Positions 9,060-18,082 of a stretch of DNA of 47,579 nt are shown piece after piece. Every line of letters starts with the position of its first letter. Within the stretch, counting starts at the first letter, position 1. The position numbers were made by a program, and so were the translations under genes. Source of the stretch: Candidatus Aminicenantes bacterium. Its GTDB lineage: Bacteria > Acidobacteriota > Aminicenantia > UBA2199. Where the stretch lies: positions 1 through 47,579 of the forward strand of contig JAPKZL010000229.1 in assembly GCA_026393795.1 (NCBI GenBank). Reading direction: 5' to 3'. Below the pieces are notes generated by a model. That model searched no databases, was not told the DNA's origin, and was given only the letters and a program-made list of their open reading frames with translations.

Positions 9060-11825
9060 ATGAAAAGGCAAAGCCGACGACAAAACCGATGGCGCCCGGC
9101 CTTCATGCTAATGCTGCTGCTCCTGGTGCTGCGGCAATGGGGGGCGGCCGAATGGCAAAGCTATCCGGTGGGCCGGGTTTTCCTGCTCAACCAGAACCAG
9201 CCGAACGATCCGCGCCTGATCCCGTACCGGCCCCTGCTGCGCGTGGCCGGCGGCGCCGCGTACAAGTACCAGGATATCCGCAGCAGCATCGAGAACTTGT
9301 ACCGGACCGGCACCTTCGCCAACATCGAATCCAGAATCAAAATCAGCCCCGACAAGAGCATCGACGTGTATTTCGTCGTTCAGAACAAGCCCACCATCCG
9401 CTCGCTGCGCTTCACGCCGCCCGATCCGATCGGCAGTCGACAGCTGCAGGACGCCCTTTATTCGCTGCGCAAAAACGACTTGTACGAGGAAAGCAAAATG
9501 GCCAAGGCCATGAACGAGCTGCAAGCCCTGTTCAAGGCCAAGGGCTATTTCAGCGCCCAAGTATCCCCGCAGGTCAGCCTGAACGAACGCCAGGATAGCT
9601 GCTCCATCCATTTCATCATCGCCTACGGCCCCATCGCCCGCATCCGCAAGCTGACCATCAACGTCGACGACGGCCAGCTGGCCAAGACCGTCGCCTCCTA
9701 CTTCAAGAAAAACATTTTTTACACCGCCGCCGAATTCGCCGGGGGGATCGACAAGACGAAAAAATTGCTCAAGCAGCAGCTGTACTACCACCCGGAAATA
9801 AAAATCCAGGAGGAGTTTCTCAACCCCCAGCGATCGCAGCTGGACATCACCATCCACATCGCCTGCGGCTACAAGTACATGTTCGAGTTCCGGGGCATGG
9901 CGGCCAAGATGTCCCTGATCGCCAGCGTCTGGGAGCAGGAGGTTTTCGAAAAATGGGCCGAAGCCGAGAGCCGCTCCCGGTTGCTGAACTATCTCAAGAA
10001 CAAGGGGTTCCTCAATGCCGAGATCACCTCGGCCATCACCACCCAGGGCAATAAAAAGACCATCGTCTTCACCGCCAGCAAGAACCGCCGCTTCAAGTTG
10101 GGGAAAATCACCTTCCAGGGAAACCAGGCGTTGAGCGACGCCACGATCAGGGAGATCATCAATTCCGACGACTTGATTTTCAACAAGCTTTTCTGGCTGC
10201 GGCTGAATTCCCTGCTGGTCGACATGGAAGTGCTCAAACTGTACTATTATTACCAGGGCATTTCGCCGGTGGCTATCCGCCTGGAGCCGCGCTTCCACGC
10301 CAACCGCGCCGATATCGATTTTATCATCAGTGAAAGTCCGAAATACACCGTGGAGAATGTCGAATTCAGCGGCAACCACGCCTTTGCCGGCCCGGAGCTG
10401 TACCGGCTGATCAAAAGCCGGACCGGCTCCCCGTACGTGCCGAAGCAGTTCAGCGAAGACATCGACCGGCTGCAGAATTTTTACTGGAACAACGGTTTCG
10501 ACGAGGCCGCCGTCACGTATGAATTGTCCCCCGGTGAACAGAAATCGCTGCTGATCAAAATCGACGAAAAGCGCATGAAAAAAATGGGGGAATTCATTAT
10601 CATCGGCGCTTCCAACTCCCAGAAAAAGCTGCTGAAAAAACTGTTCCCGCTGCAAGCAGGCCAGCCGTTCAGTAAGGAAAAAATTGATGCATTCCGCACT
10701 GAAATCGAAAACAGTGCGATTTTTTCCCAGATCAAATTGGATAAAATCGTCAAAGAAAGAGACCTTGTTGACGTGCTGATCAAAGTGATCCCGGACCGCA
10801 GCCGTTTTTACGGTTTTGGTTTCGGTTGGCAGGAAAGAAGCGGAACACGCACATCCCAGGGGATACTGGAAGTGCTGCAGGGAATAGCCGAAGAACTGCG
10901 CGGGACTCTGGAATACCAGGAAAAAAACCTGTTCAATTCCATCTCCTCGCTTAACTTCACTATGCAGTTGGGCTTGAAAGAACAACGGGGAATCCTGTCC
11001 ATCGATACGCCCTATTTTTTCAACAATAAGATCCCCTCTTCGTTTAAAATCTGGGATGAAAACGAAGCCTATCCCAGTTATCAGTTCAACCGCTGGGGAC
11101 TGGGCGTGTCGGTCGTTAAAAAATTTTCCGAAAAATTGTATCTCCTGGGCTCTATCAAATGGTACCGCACCAAGCTGACCGAGCTAAAAATCCCCCCCTT
11201 TGGCGTGGATCAAGTTGGCAGATCATTCGACACCACGGCCTTTTCGCTTTCTTTTGTCAATGAAAAGCGCAACAACCCGATTAATCCCAGCAGCGGCTCT
11301 TTTCTCAGCGCTGATATGAAGCTGGGACTGCCGCTATTCGAAAAGGATTATACATTCCTCAAATTTTTTTGGAACTATCAGCAGCACTACTCTTTTCTGC
11401 ACGACTGCATTTTTTCCTTCTCCATTAAAAACGGCTTCGCTTTCGGCGACATGTCGATCACCGAACGCTTTTTCGCCGGCGGTTCCCTTTCCTTTCGCGG
11501 CACACGCCCCGACCGCCTGGGCCCCATCGACCTGGCCAAAAACGAACCCGAAGGCGGCAACGTGCTGTTCCTGGTCAACCTGGAGGTCACCGTGCCCAGC
11601 CTGCTGATCCCCATGCAGGATCTCTACTACACGTTTTTCGCCGACGTCGGCAATGTCTTCGCCAAGTCCAGCGACCTGAATTTCAACAAGATGGAGCGCG
11701 CCCTGGGCTTCGGACTCAAGCTCCGCACCGGCATGGGCCCCATCCGCCTCGATTTCGCCTTCAACCTGCGCCGTTTGGCCGAGAAGAACTTCCTCATCCA
11801 GATCGGTTTCGGCAACGTGTACTAA
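9060..11825 (+). CDS. tamA: BamA/TamA-family outer-membrane protein (Omp85)
   Basis: A 921-residue Omp85-superfamily barrel. A hydrophobic N-terminal segment near residues 14-30 looks like a signal sequence. It is followed by a long run of POTRA-like beta-alpha-alpha-beta-beta units to about residue 580, probably five to seven. The C-terminal surface-antigen/D15 barrel carries GGSLSFRGT near residue 807 and YTFFADVGNVF near 857, and ends in a strand with a terminal aromatic residue (IGFGNVY). Adjacency to tamB, only 5 bases apart, indicates a translocation-and-assembly module rather than the core BamA. The many POTRAs would also fit BamA, so the gene symbol is an inference from context. Confidence 0.85.
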   Translation: MKRQSRRQNRWRPAFMLMLLLLVLRQWGAAEWQSYPVGRVFLLNQNQPNDPRLIPYRPLLRVAGGAAYKYQDIRSSIENLYRTGTFANIESRIKISPDKSIDVYFVVQNKPTIRSLRFTPPDPIGSRQLQDALYSLRKNDLYEESKMAKAMNELQALFKAKGYFSAQVSPQVSLNERQDSCSIHFIIAYGPIARIRKLTINVDDGQLAKTVASYFKKNIFYTAAEFAGGIDKTKKLLKQQLYYHPEIKIQEEFLNPQRSQLDITIHIACGYKYMFEFRGMAAKMSLIASVWEQEVFEKWAEAESRSRLLNYLKNKGFLNAEITSAITTQGNKKTIVFTASKNRRFKLGKITFQGNQALSDATIREIINSDDLIFNKLFWLRLNSLLVDMEVLKLYYYYQGISPVAIRLEPRFHANRADIDFIISESPKYTVENVEFSGNHAFAGPELYRLIKSRTGSPYVPKQFSEDIDRLQNFYWNNGFDEAAVTYELSPGEQKSLLIKIDEKRMKKMGEFIIIGASNSQKKLLKKLFPLQAGQPFSKEKIDAFRTEIENSAIFSQIKLDKIVKERDLVDVLIKVIPDRSRFYGFGFGWQERSGTRTSQGILEVLQGIAEELRGTLEYQEKNLFNSISSLNFTMQLGLKEQRGILSIDTPYFFNNKIPSSFKIWDENEAYPSYQFNRWGLGVSVVKKFSEKLYLLGSIKWYRTKLTELKIPPFGVDQVGRSFDTTAFSLSFVNEKRNNPINPSSGSFLSADMKLGLPLFEKDYTFLKFFWNYQQHYSFLHDCIFSFSIKNGFAFGDMSITERFFAGGSLSFRGTRPDRLGPIDLAKNEPEGGNVLFLVNLEVTVPSLLIPMQDLYYTFFADVGNVFAKSSDLNFNKMERALGFGLKLRTGMGPIRLDFAFNLRRLAEKNFLIQIGFGNVY

Positions 11826-11929
11826 GAATCAACAAAGAGCATTTTGGCAACAAATCAACAAAATTAAGCCAATATGCTAAAATTAATAATGATGGATAAT
11901 GATAAATGGAATTGAAAAAGGAGAAATTG

Positions 11930-12340
11930 ATGATTGAAAGCAGAAATCGTTTTTTCTCATGGCTCGGGTTGCTCATGATTTTATCAATATTATTTCCAAC
12001 ATCCGTTTTCCCGGAAGACCTTAATCAAAAAATTAAAAAGCTTGAACAAATGATAACCCAGATGGAACAAAGGATTGCGAAACTGGAAGGGAAAATTCTT
12101 GAATTGGAGAAGGGTCAGGGAAAACCGGTTGCGGCTTCCCCGAATAAGTGGAAAGACAAAGCGAACTGGAGATTGCTCAAGAAAGGAATGAGTAAAAGCG
12201 AGGTCGAGCAAATTCTCGGTGAACCTCCCAAAATAGTCGCTAATGCGTATTATGGAGACATCTGGTTGTATCCCGATCTTCAAGGCGGAAACGCCAGCTT
12301 TGACAAAGATGGCATACTGACTTCTTGGAAGGAGATCTGA
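11930..12340 (+). CDS. Small exported protein with coiled coil and BamE/SmpA-like domain
   Basis: A 136-residue protein. The ATG at 11930 has AAGGAG six bases upstream; an in-frame ATG at 11906 has none. The order is a hydrophobic export signal (residues 7-24), a coiled coil of EQM/EQRIAKLEGKILELE type (about 33-60), then a domain with the SmpA/OmlA pattern: LLKKGMSKSEVEQILGEP, a Trp-containing strand (GDIWLYP) and FDKDGILTSW. BamE-family proteins stabilise the outer-membrane barrel assembly machinery. Its place directly after the TamA-like gene supports an envelope role. There is no lipobox, so it is probably not lipidated. The surrounding bases are more AT-rich than its neighbours. Confidence 0.65.
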   Translation: MIESRNRFFSWLGLLMILSILFPTSVFPEDLNQKIKKLEQMITQMEQRIAKLEGKILELEKGQGKPVAASPNKWKDKANWRLLKKGMSKSEVEQILGEPPKIVANAYYGDIWLYPDLQGGNASFDKDGILTSWKEI

Positions 12341-12357
12341 AAAATTTTTAGACGAGG

Positions 12358-15006
12358 CTAGAGGTTGAAGCGGTAGGTGGCCTTGAGCATGAAGATGTTG
12401 TCGCCCTCGGCCGAGACCAGGTCGGTGAGGTCGCGGCCGAAATTGAATTCACCGGGGTTGGCGTAGTCCTGGCGGTTCTGCGTCCAGACGAAATAGAGGG
12501 TCGAACCGGGCCGGTACTCCCAGCGGAAGACCACCGTGCCGCGCAGCGACTTGAAGTTGAAGTCGGGGTCAGCGAAGGTGAACTCGGGAGCGGGGCCATG
12601 GCCGTCGGGATCGACAGTGTAGCCATCGCCGCTGCCGACAATGATCGAGCCGTTTTCCCCGTAAAAGTTGTACGCATTGGATGCCGGCCGGGCCAGCTCC
12701 TTGAAGCGGCTGTAGGCGCCGACGGCGATCAGCGGCTGCAGGAAAACCTGGAGGCTGATTTTCGGCGAGAAGATCCAGTTCAGGCGGATCTCGGCCGAAA
12801 GGATCTTCTCGTCCATGCTGGCGAACATATAGCGGCGGCCAAAGGTGGCGGTCATCAGCGGGTCGTCGATGTTGGCCACCCACTGGCGCGGGGTGTGGAC
12901 GGCCTCGAACTGGGGATTGATGGAGAGCGAGACGTTGCTGCGCGGCTTCCAGCGCAGCTCCGTGCCCATCTCCCAATCGATGCCGCTGCCGTCGCGACGG
13001 TTGGCGATCTCGCCGTTCAGGGAAAACACCAATGCCTTGCGGCTGTCGCTGTACAGCTGGAAATCGATCCACTGCCCCGGGGGCAGGCGCAGCAGCGGCC
13101 CGCCGCGCGTCGCCTCCTTGTCGTAGCTGGCGGCGAGGGCGCCGATCTGGATGCCGCCGCCCCAGTAGTTCAAAAAATCTCCGTAACAAAAAAGGAAATA
13201 GTTCTCCATGATGGCGTTGTTGCCGAAGTCCCAGCCGCGCGCCATGGCCCCCATGACCTGGGCATTGCGAAAGACCTTGCCCGGGTGGAGCCAGGTGTAG
13301 CCGACGACCAGGTGGGAGTTGATGTAATCGCCCCGCCACTGGTAGCCCAGGTCGTTCGCTTCGAAGCCGGGGGAGATGGCGCCCAGGGAGGCGTTGACGA
13401 TCAGGTTCCCTTTTTGGTGGTTCAGGGCGATGCGTCCGGCCCAGCCCGTCATCGAAGTGGCCGAGGAATCCAGCGCCAGGTAGTCGGCGTCGGGGCGCTG
13501 GTAGTAGTGCCGCGCCGACCGCTGCAAACTGAAGATGTATTCCGGACTGCCCTCGACCCGCGTTGCCCCCAGCCAGCCGGTCAGGGCCCATTTGCGCTCC
13601 TTGCCCAGCTGCAGCCAGCCGTCGGCCCCGAGGGCCAGCGCCTGCCGACCCAGGATCGTCTGCAACCCCTCGTCATCCAGATCGCGAAAGACGCCGGTGG
13701 CGATGAACCCCAGCCCCTGCCGCCCCTGGTTGAAATCCTTCTGGGCGCGCAGCACGGTATAGTCGCTGAACGGCTCGACCTCCTGGCGGAAACGATCGCC
13801 GTTGTCGTCTACGTCGGCATACTCGCGCGCGGTCACGGCGTCCAGGAAGCCGACGTTCCAGTTTCCGGCCACCTTCCCGCTCAGCTTGGCCGCCCCCAGG
13901 ATGGTGGTCATCTCCGGGTAGTCGGCGTAAAAATCGCCGCTGACCGAGCCCCGCGGCGCCTGGCCGATGCGGCGGCTGTAAAAGAGTTCGGGATTCATCC
14001 AGTTGAATCCAAAGTTGCTGTTGGCGCCGCCGTAGCCGAAGGCGAAGGTGTTCGAACCCTCGATGAAGAACGGGCGCTTCTCCGAGTAGTAGGTTTCAAA
14101 AACCGAAAGGTTGACCTCGGCGGGGTCGACCTCGACCTGGCCGAAATCGGGGTTGAGCGTGAGGTCGAGGGTCAAATTGCCCTGCAAGCCGTATTTCAGG
14201 TCCAGACCGAGGCTGGCGAACTGGTCGCTGCCGGTGCGGAACGGGTTCCCCGCCTCGCCGGGGCTGAAGGCCAGCTTGCCCAGCGTGTAGGGGATGGCCT
14301 CGAAATGACGGCCGGGGCGGATGCCGCGGATGCCGGTCAGGGAGGCGAAGCGTGACACAAAACCGTTCTCTTCCTTGGGCACCCAGGCGAAGTAGTCCAG
14401 CTCGTTCTTGCGCTGGATGACGCGCTTGAAATTGACCCCCCACAGGTATTCGTCTCTGGCCGGGAAGCGCAGCTGGTCATAGGGGATGCGCATCTCCACC
14501 GTCCAGCCCTGACCGTCGATTTTAGCCGCGCCCTCCCATACCCCGTCCCAGGTGCTGTCGTCCCACTCGTCGTTGTACAGGGTCCTGTCGATGATCGAAC
14601 CGGCCGGATTGACGCTGAAGGAATAGCCGCTGCGCCGGTCGAAATAAGGATCGACGGCGAAAGTGAACCAGTCGGAATCCAGATTGTCGTCGCGGCGACC
14701 GAGCAAACGGACGATCTTTCCCGGCTCGGCGTCATACAGCCGGGCGGCCACGTAAACCGCCTTGTCGTCATAGGCGACCCAGACCTCGGTCCGTTCGGTC
14801 GCCGGCTTGCCGTCCAGCGGATTGCGCTGGATGAAATCGCCGGCTCCCGCCCCCTGCCAAACCGATTCGCTCAGTAAACCGTCGACGCGGATGATCTCCT
14901 CGGACCGCCGGGCCCGCACGTTTCGGCTGGAGGCCGGCGCGGCCTGCTCGGCGGAGAGAAGAGCGCTAAAAACTATCAGGATGGATAAAAGGTGCAATTT
15001 TCTCAT
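12358..15006 (-). CDS. Secreted DUF5916 protein: CBM9-like domain plus outer-membrane barrel
   Basis: An 882-residue exported protein. The start codon at 15004-15006 has AGGAGAGGGG upstream and opens a signal peptide (MRKLHLLSILIVFSALLSAE). Residues about 40-225 resemble carbohydrate-binding module 9 (IRVDGLLSESVWQGA, VYVAARLYD, VEMRIPYDQLRF). The remainder is a DUF5916-type barrel with DFGQVEVDPAEVNLSVFETYYSEKRPFF-like features around residues 300-330 and a C-terminal strand ending ATYRFNL. Such proteins occur in Bacteroidota and Acidobacteriota and are often placed near peptidases or glycan-degrading enzymes. The substrate is not known. It is a single gene on the minus strand, convergent with the BamE-like gene. 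Confidence 0.85.
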   Translation of the reverse strand: MRKLHLLSILIVFSALLSAEQAAPASSRNVRARRSEEIIRVDGLLSESVWQGAGAGDFIQRNPLDGKPATERTEVWVAYDDKAVYVAARLYDAEPGKIVRLLGRRDDNLDSDWFTFAVDPYFDRRSGYSFSVNPAGSIIDRTLYNDEWDDSTWDGVWEGAAKIDGQGWTVEMRIPYDQLRFPARDEYLWGVNFKRVIQRKNELDYFAWVPKEENGFVSRFASLTGIRGIRPGRHFEAIPYTLGKLAFSPGEAGNPFRTGSDQFASLGLDLKYGLQGNLTLDLTLNPDFGQVEVDPAEVNLSVFETYYSEKRPFFIEGSNTFAFGYGGANSNFGFNWMNPELFYSRRIGQAPRGSVSGDFYADYPEMTTILGAAKLSGKVAGNWNVGFLDAVTAREYADVDDNGDRFRQEVEPFSDYTVLRAQKDFNQGRQGLGFIATGVFRDLDDEGLQTILGRQALALGADGWLQLGKERKWALTGWLGATRVEGSPEYIFSLQRSARHYYQRPDADYLALDSSATSMTGWAGRIALNHQKGNLIVNASLGAISPGFEANDLGYQWRGDYINSHLVVGYTWLHPGKVFRNAQVMGAMARGWDFGNNAIMENYFLFCYGDFLNYWGGGIQIGALAASYDKEATRGGPLLRLPPGQWIDFQLYSDSRKALVFSLNGEIANRRDGSGIDWEMGTELRWKPRSNVSLSINPQFEAVHTPRQWVANIDDPLMTATFGRRYMFASMDEKILSAEIRLNWIFSPKISLQVFLQPLIAVGAYSRFKELARPASNAYNFYGENGSIIVGSGDGYTVDPDGHGPAPEFTFADPDFNFKSLRGTVVFRWEYRPGSTLYFVWTQNRQDYANPGEFNFGRDLTDLVSAEGDNIFMLKATYRFNL

Positions 15007-15111
15007 ACGTATCCCCTCTCCTGGTAAAATGGAATGACCGTGTAACAATTATATAGACGTATGAAAAGGCAAAAAGGTTTATAAATGAGGAGAGACCGCT
15101 ATTTTCCCCCC

Positions 15112-16002
15112 CTATAAAAAATAAGCGATGGCCAGCAGCAGGTCGGTCAGGAGCACCATGGCCACGTTCAGCCCCTGTGCCGGAAGCAAGCAGTCGGGTT
15201 GGTCGTGATACTTCAGGGTCAGGAAGACGGCGGCGACGCCCAGCGGCAGCGTGGCCAGGGCGATCAGCTCCGCATAGGGGATATTTTCCACAAAAGGGCC
15301 GGCGGCGATCAGGGCATAGAGCAGGAACACCGCCCCGGCATAGATCAGGGCCGCCTTTTTCCGGCCGAGAAGGATCACCAGATGGCGTCGTCCGCCCGAA
15401 CGGTCGGCTTCCACATCGGGAAATTCATTCAAAAAAAGCAGCAGCGCCGTCAACAGCCCGGGAACCAGGGCGACATAGATGATATCCGTGGTCATGAAGC
15501 TGGTCAGCGCGTAATGGGCGCCGATAACCACGAAACTGCCCAGGGTCAAACCGCTGACAATTTCGCCGATGAACCATCTGGCCAGGTGCGAGGTGTAAAA
15601 ACGGGCGGCCAGGGCTCCGCAGACCATGAGAATCAAGATCGGCCAGCCGCTGACCAGGCAGAAATATAAGCCGATGGCGCCGGCCGCCAGCAGGGCGATG
15701 GTTGCCGCCCAAGTCACCTGGACAGCCGTTGTCCGGCCCGACTGCAGCATGCCGCTGCCGCCGCTGAAAGGGGTGCGGATGGTATGCTCATCGATTTTGC
15801 TTTTGTAATCGGACAGCTCGTTGAAAAGATTCACGGCCGCATGCGCCAGAATCACCCCGGCCGTCAACAGCAGGGAATGGCCGATATGGTCAAAACCATG
15901 CCAGTGGGCGCTGGCGATGCCGATCAGGGTCAACACGACTGCCAGGGATAAAAACGGTCCGCGAACCTGCTGGAACCAGACGGCGAACAGATGCTTTTTC
16001 AT
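15112..16002 (-). CDS. UbiA-family prenyltransferase (MenA-like)
   Basis: A 296-residue integral membrane prenyltransferase with about eight or nine hydrophobic segments. The two aspartate-rich motifs are visible: NELSDYKSKID near residues 60-70 and FPDVEADRSGGRRH near 195-205. The first has NxxxD in place of the classic NDxxD, as in MenA (1,4-dihydroxy-2-naphthoate polyprenyltransferase). Menaquinone synthesis is therefore the best guess, but no other men gene is adjacent. The ATG at 16002 is preferred because GGAGG lies eight bases upstream; the ATG two codons earlier sits almost on the Shine-Dalgarno. Confidence 0.8.
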   Translation of the reverse strand: MKKHLFAVWFQQVRGPFLSLAVVLTLIGIASAHWHGFDHIGHSLLLTAGVILAHAAVNLFNELSDYKSKIDEHTIRTPFSGGSGMLQSGRTTAVQVTWAATIALLAAGAIGLYFCLVSGWPILILMVCGALAARFYTSHLARWFIGEIVSGLTLGSFVVIGAHYALTSFMTTDIIYVALVPGLLTALLLFLNEFPDVEADRSGGRRHLVILLGRKKAALIYAGAVFLLYALIAAGPFVENIPYAELIALATLPLGVAAVFLTLKYHDQPDCLLPAQGLNVAMVLLTDLLLAIAYFL

Positions 16003-16182
16003 TGCCATGACCTCCCCAGCCGTGAAATGTCTCCGAGATTGTAGACCATGTTCGGCGGCCTGGCAAGAGTCAACGCCCGCCCGAAAATGAACGGCGCCAC
16101 GTTGCGTCAATGCCCATATTTTGCTACCATAGGCACATGAAAAGCGCGTCCGGCCATGGCGGAGCGTCCACGAGGATGGCCC

Positions 16183-16812
16183 ATGATCGTTAAGGCCCTG
16201 TTTTCATTGTTCGTCCTGCTGCAACCGGGCCCGATCCTGATCGACAAGATCGCCGCCGTCGTCAACGATGAAATCATCACCATCCACGACATCGAACGGG
16301 CGATCGCCCTGTATCCCGTGCTTAGCCAAAAAAATGAAACCGAGGAGAACATCTATTTCAGGGTGCTTTCCGACCTGATCAACTACAAGGTCATCTCCCT
16401 GGAATTCAGCGACGAATTCAACCTGAGCGAAGAGGATTTCGAGCAGGTGCAGACGCCGATCCTGAAAAAAGCCGGCTCCATGGAAAAATTGCTGGCCGTG
16501 TTGAACGGTTTTACCATGAACTGGAACGACTTCCAGAACTTCATCAGGGAAAAAGTCCTGTATGAAAAAGTCCTCAGGGAAAAATTCCAAATGGAGATCA
16601 CCATCCCCTTCAGCGAAATCGAAAACTTCTACAACAACGACTACGTCCCTTCGCAGCAACGGCTCGGCCTGGTTCCGCAGTCCCTGGTCGAAATGGCCCC
16701 GGTGATCGAAAAATACCTGCGCCAGCTGAAAACGGAGGAGCAGCTTTCCGCCTGGCTGAGCGATCTCCGCGCCAACGACAAGATCGAGATCAAGCTAAGG
16801 AGCCACCAATGA
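16183..16812 (+). CDS. SurA N-terminal-like periplasmic chaperone without PPIase domain
   Basis: A 209-residue exported protein. It has a short hydrophobic signal (MIVKALFSLFVLLQPGPILI) followed by the SurA N-terminal pattern (DKIAAVVNDEIITIHDIERAI) and an all-helical chaperone region to about residue 135. A parvulin domain of about 90 residues would normally follow, but the chain passes straight to a C-terminal helix pair (PQSLVEMAPVIEKYLRQLKTEEQLSAW) like the last SurA helix. It probably binds unfolded outer-membrane proteins without isomerase activity. ATG 16183 is chosen over 16156 because the nine extra residues weaken the signal peptide. Its stop overlaps the next start by four bases (ATGA), so the two are translationally coupled. 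Confidence 0.7.
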   Translation: MIVKALFSLFVLLQPGPILIDKIAAVVNDEIITIHDIERAIALYPVLSQKNETEENIYFRVLSDLINYKVISLEFSDEFNLSEEDFEQVQTPILKKAGSMEKLLAVLNGFTMNWNDFQNFIREKVLYEKVLREKFQMEITIPFSEIENFYNNDYVPSQQRLGLVPQSLVEMAPVIEKYLRQLKTEEQLSAWLSDLRANDKIEIKLRSHQ

Positions 16813-17780
16813 ATCTTTTCGAAAAACCGCCGGCCAAAACGCGCTTCATCAACACTTTGCAGAACGACGACAAGGTCACCTGGTACTACCGCGTCCAGGA
16901 AGTGGTCAAAAAAAAGACCAAGAACGGGGACGATTTTTTGGACCTGACCGTGATTGACAAGACCGGGCGCATGCCGGCAAAGATCTGGAACAACGTCGAC
17001 GGCTATGCCAAATTGATCCAGGCCGGGGAAATCTACAGGATCAGCGGCGAAATCAGGGAATACAAGGGCAAAAAACAAATCACCGTCACGCACATGCAGG
17101 CTCCGGCCGCCGGCGACAAGGAGTTCGATCCGGCCGATTACTGCGAAGCGCCGCCCTTCGACAGCGCGGCGCTGCTGGAGCAAATGTTCGCCCTGCTGGC
17201 AGCGAACCTGACCAATCCTCACCTGCGCCAGCTGGTCGAATTCTTCAAGGAGGATTACGGGCCGTCCCTGCAGCAGGCCTACGGCGCCCAGAAGATTCAT
17301 CACGCCTTCGCCGGCGGCCTGCTGCAGCACACCTATTCGCTGCTGGAAATGATCCTGGCCCTCGCCCCCCATTACGGCCTGGACAAGGAATTGCTGCTGA
17401 TCGGCGCCCTGTTTCACGATATCGGCAAAACCGCCGAATTTAAGACCCAACCCGCCCTGGAAACAACGCTGGAGGGAGGCTTGCTCGGCCACGTCATCAT
17501 CAGCCTGACCATTTTCATGAACTTGAAGAATCGCATCGCCGACTTCCCCCTCGCCCTCGCCACCCACATCGAGCACCTGATCGTTTCGCACCACGGCGAA
17601 AAGGAATACGGCTCCCCCGAAGTCCCCAAAACCCCGGAAGCCTATCTCCTGCACATCCTCGACCTGCTGGATTCGCGCCTGAATATCTTCCGCGAGCAGC
17701 TCAAGAGCGCCGACGGCCAGAAACTCTTTTCCGAATTCAACCAGGCACTGGGGACGCGGATCCTGCTTGCCAAGCAATAG
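16809..17780 (+). CDS. YhaM-like 3'-5' exoribonuclease (OB fold plus HD domain)
   Basis: A 323-residue cytoplasmic protein with the YhaM/CBF1 architecture. An OB-fold nucleic-acid-binding domain spans residues 15-95 (DLTVIDKTGRMPAKIWN), and an HD phosphohydrolase domain spans about 155-300. Metal ligands are visible in HHAFAGGLLQHT, GALFHDIGKT (the HD pair), HVIIS and LIVSHHGEKEYGSP. In Firmicutes YhaM degrades RNA and single-stranded DNA 3' to 5'. Coupling to an upstream SurA-like gene by a four-base overlap is unexpected functionally. A small zinc-ribbon membrane gene begins inside its last codons. Confidence 0.85.
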   Translation: MNLFEKPPAKTRFINTLQNDDKVTWYYRVQEVVKKKTKNGDDFLDLTVIDKTGRMPAKIWNNVDGYAKLIQAGEIYRISGEIREYKGKKQITVTHMQAPAAGDKEFDPADYCEAPPFDSAALLEQMFALLAANLTNPHLRQLVEFFKEDYGPSLQQAYGAQKIHHAFAGGLLQHTYSLLEMILALAPHYGLDKELLLIGALFHDIGKTAEFKTQPALETTLEGGLLGHVIISLTIFMNLKNRIADFPLALATHIEHLIVSHHGEKEYGSPEVPKTPEAYLLHILDLLDSRLNIFREQLKSADGQKLFSEFNQALGTRILLAKQ

Positions 17781-18081
17781 AGACAATCCCCCCTGCCCCG
17801 CCTGCGGTTCCAGCGCCACCCTGCCTTTTGAAAATGATGAAAACAGCGACAGCGATCAAGCGTTCAGCGAAATCATCCTGGCCGTTGTCCTGTTCTTCCT
17901 GGCCCTGCTCGGCGTCCTGATCCTTCTGCTGCTCAGCCGGACGGCAGCTCCGGCCGCGCTGCTGATGCTGCTGGCCGCCGCCCTGCTCTGGCGGCGAAAG
18001 AAGGAAACCCAGCGCGGGCGAAGCCGCAAGCGGCCGCGCGAATTCGTCTGCCTCGATTGCAGCCACAATTTCAGGGCCTGA
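17767..18081 (+). CDS. Small zinc-ribbon membrane protein, function unknown
   Basis: A 104-residue protein starting at a TTG inside the end of the YhaM-like gene. Cys10/Cys13 (CPAC) and Cys95/Cys98 (CLDC) could form a split zinc ribbon. Between them lie two hydrophobic helices (about 36-57 and 61-75) and a basic stretch rich in Arg and Lys (76-92). Both zinc half-sites would face the same side of the membrane. No specific family is recognised. It ends one base before the convergent GspE-like gene. Confidence 0.6.
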   Translation: MPSNRDNPPCPACGSSATLPFENDENSDSDQAFSEIILAVVLFFLALLGVLILLLLSRTAAPAALLMLLAAALLWRRKKETQRGRSRKRPREFVCLDCSHNFRA

Positions 18082-18082
18082 G

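Noticed and set aside
9108-10985. 625-codon open frame on the minus strand opposite the tamA-like gene
   Set aside because: Shadow frame; the plus-strand protein has clear POTRA and barrel motifs.
12598-14355. 585-codon open frame on the plus strand opposite the DUF5916 gene
   Set aside because: GC-rich codon mirror of a well-supported gene; composition rich in Ala, Gly, Val and Asp with no domain, signal or ribosome site.
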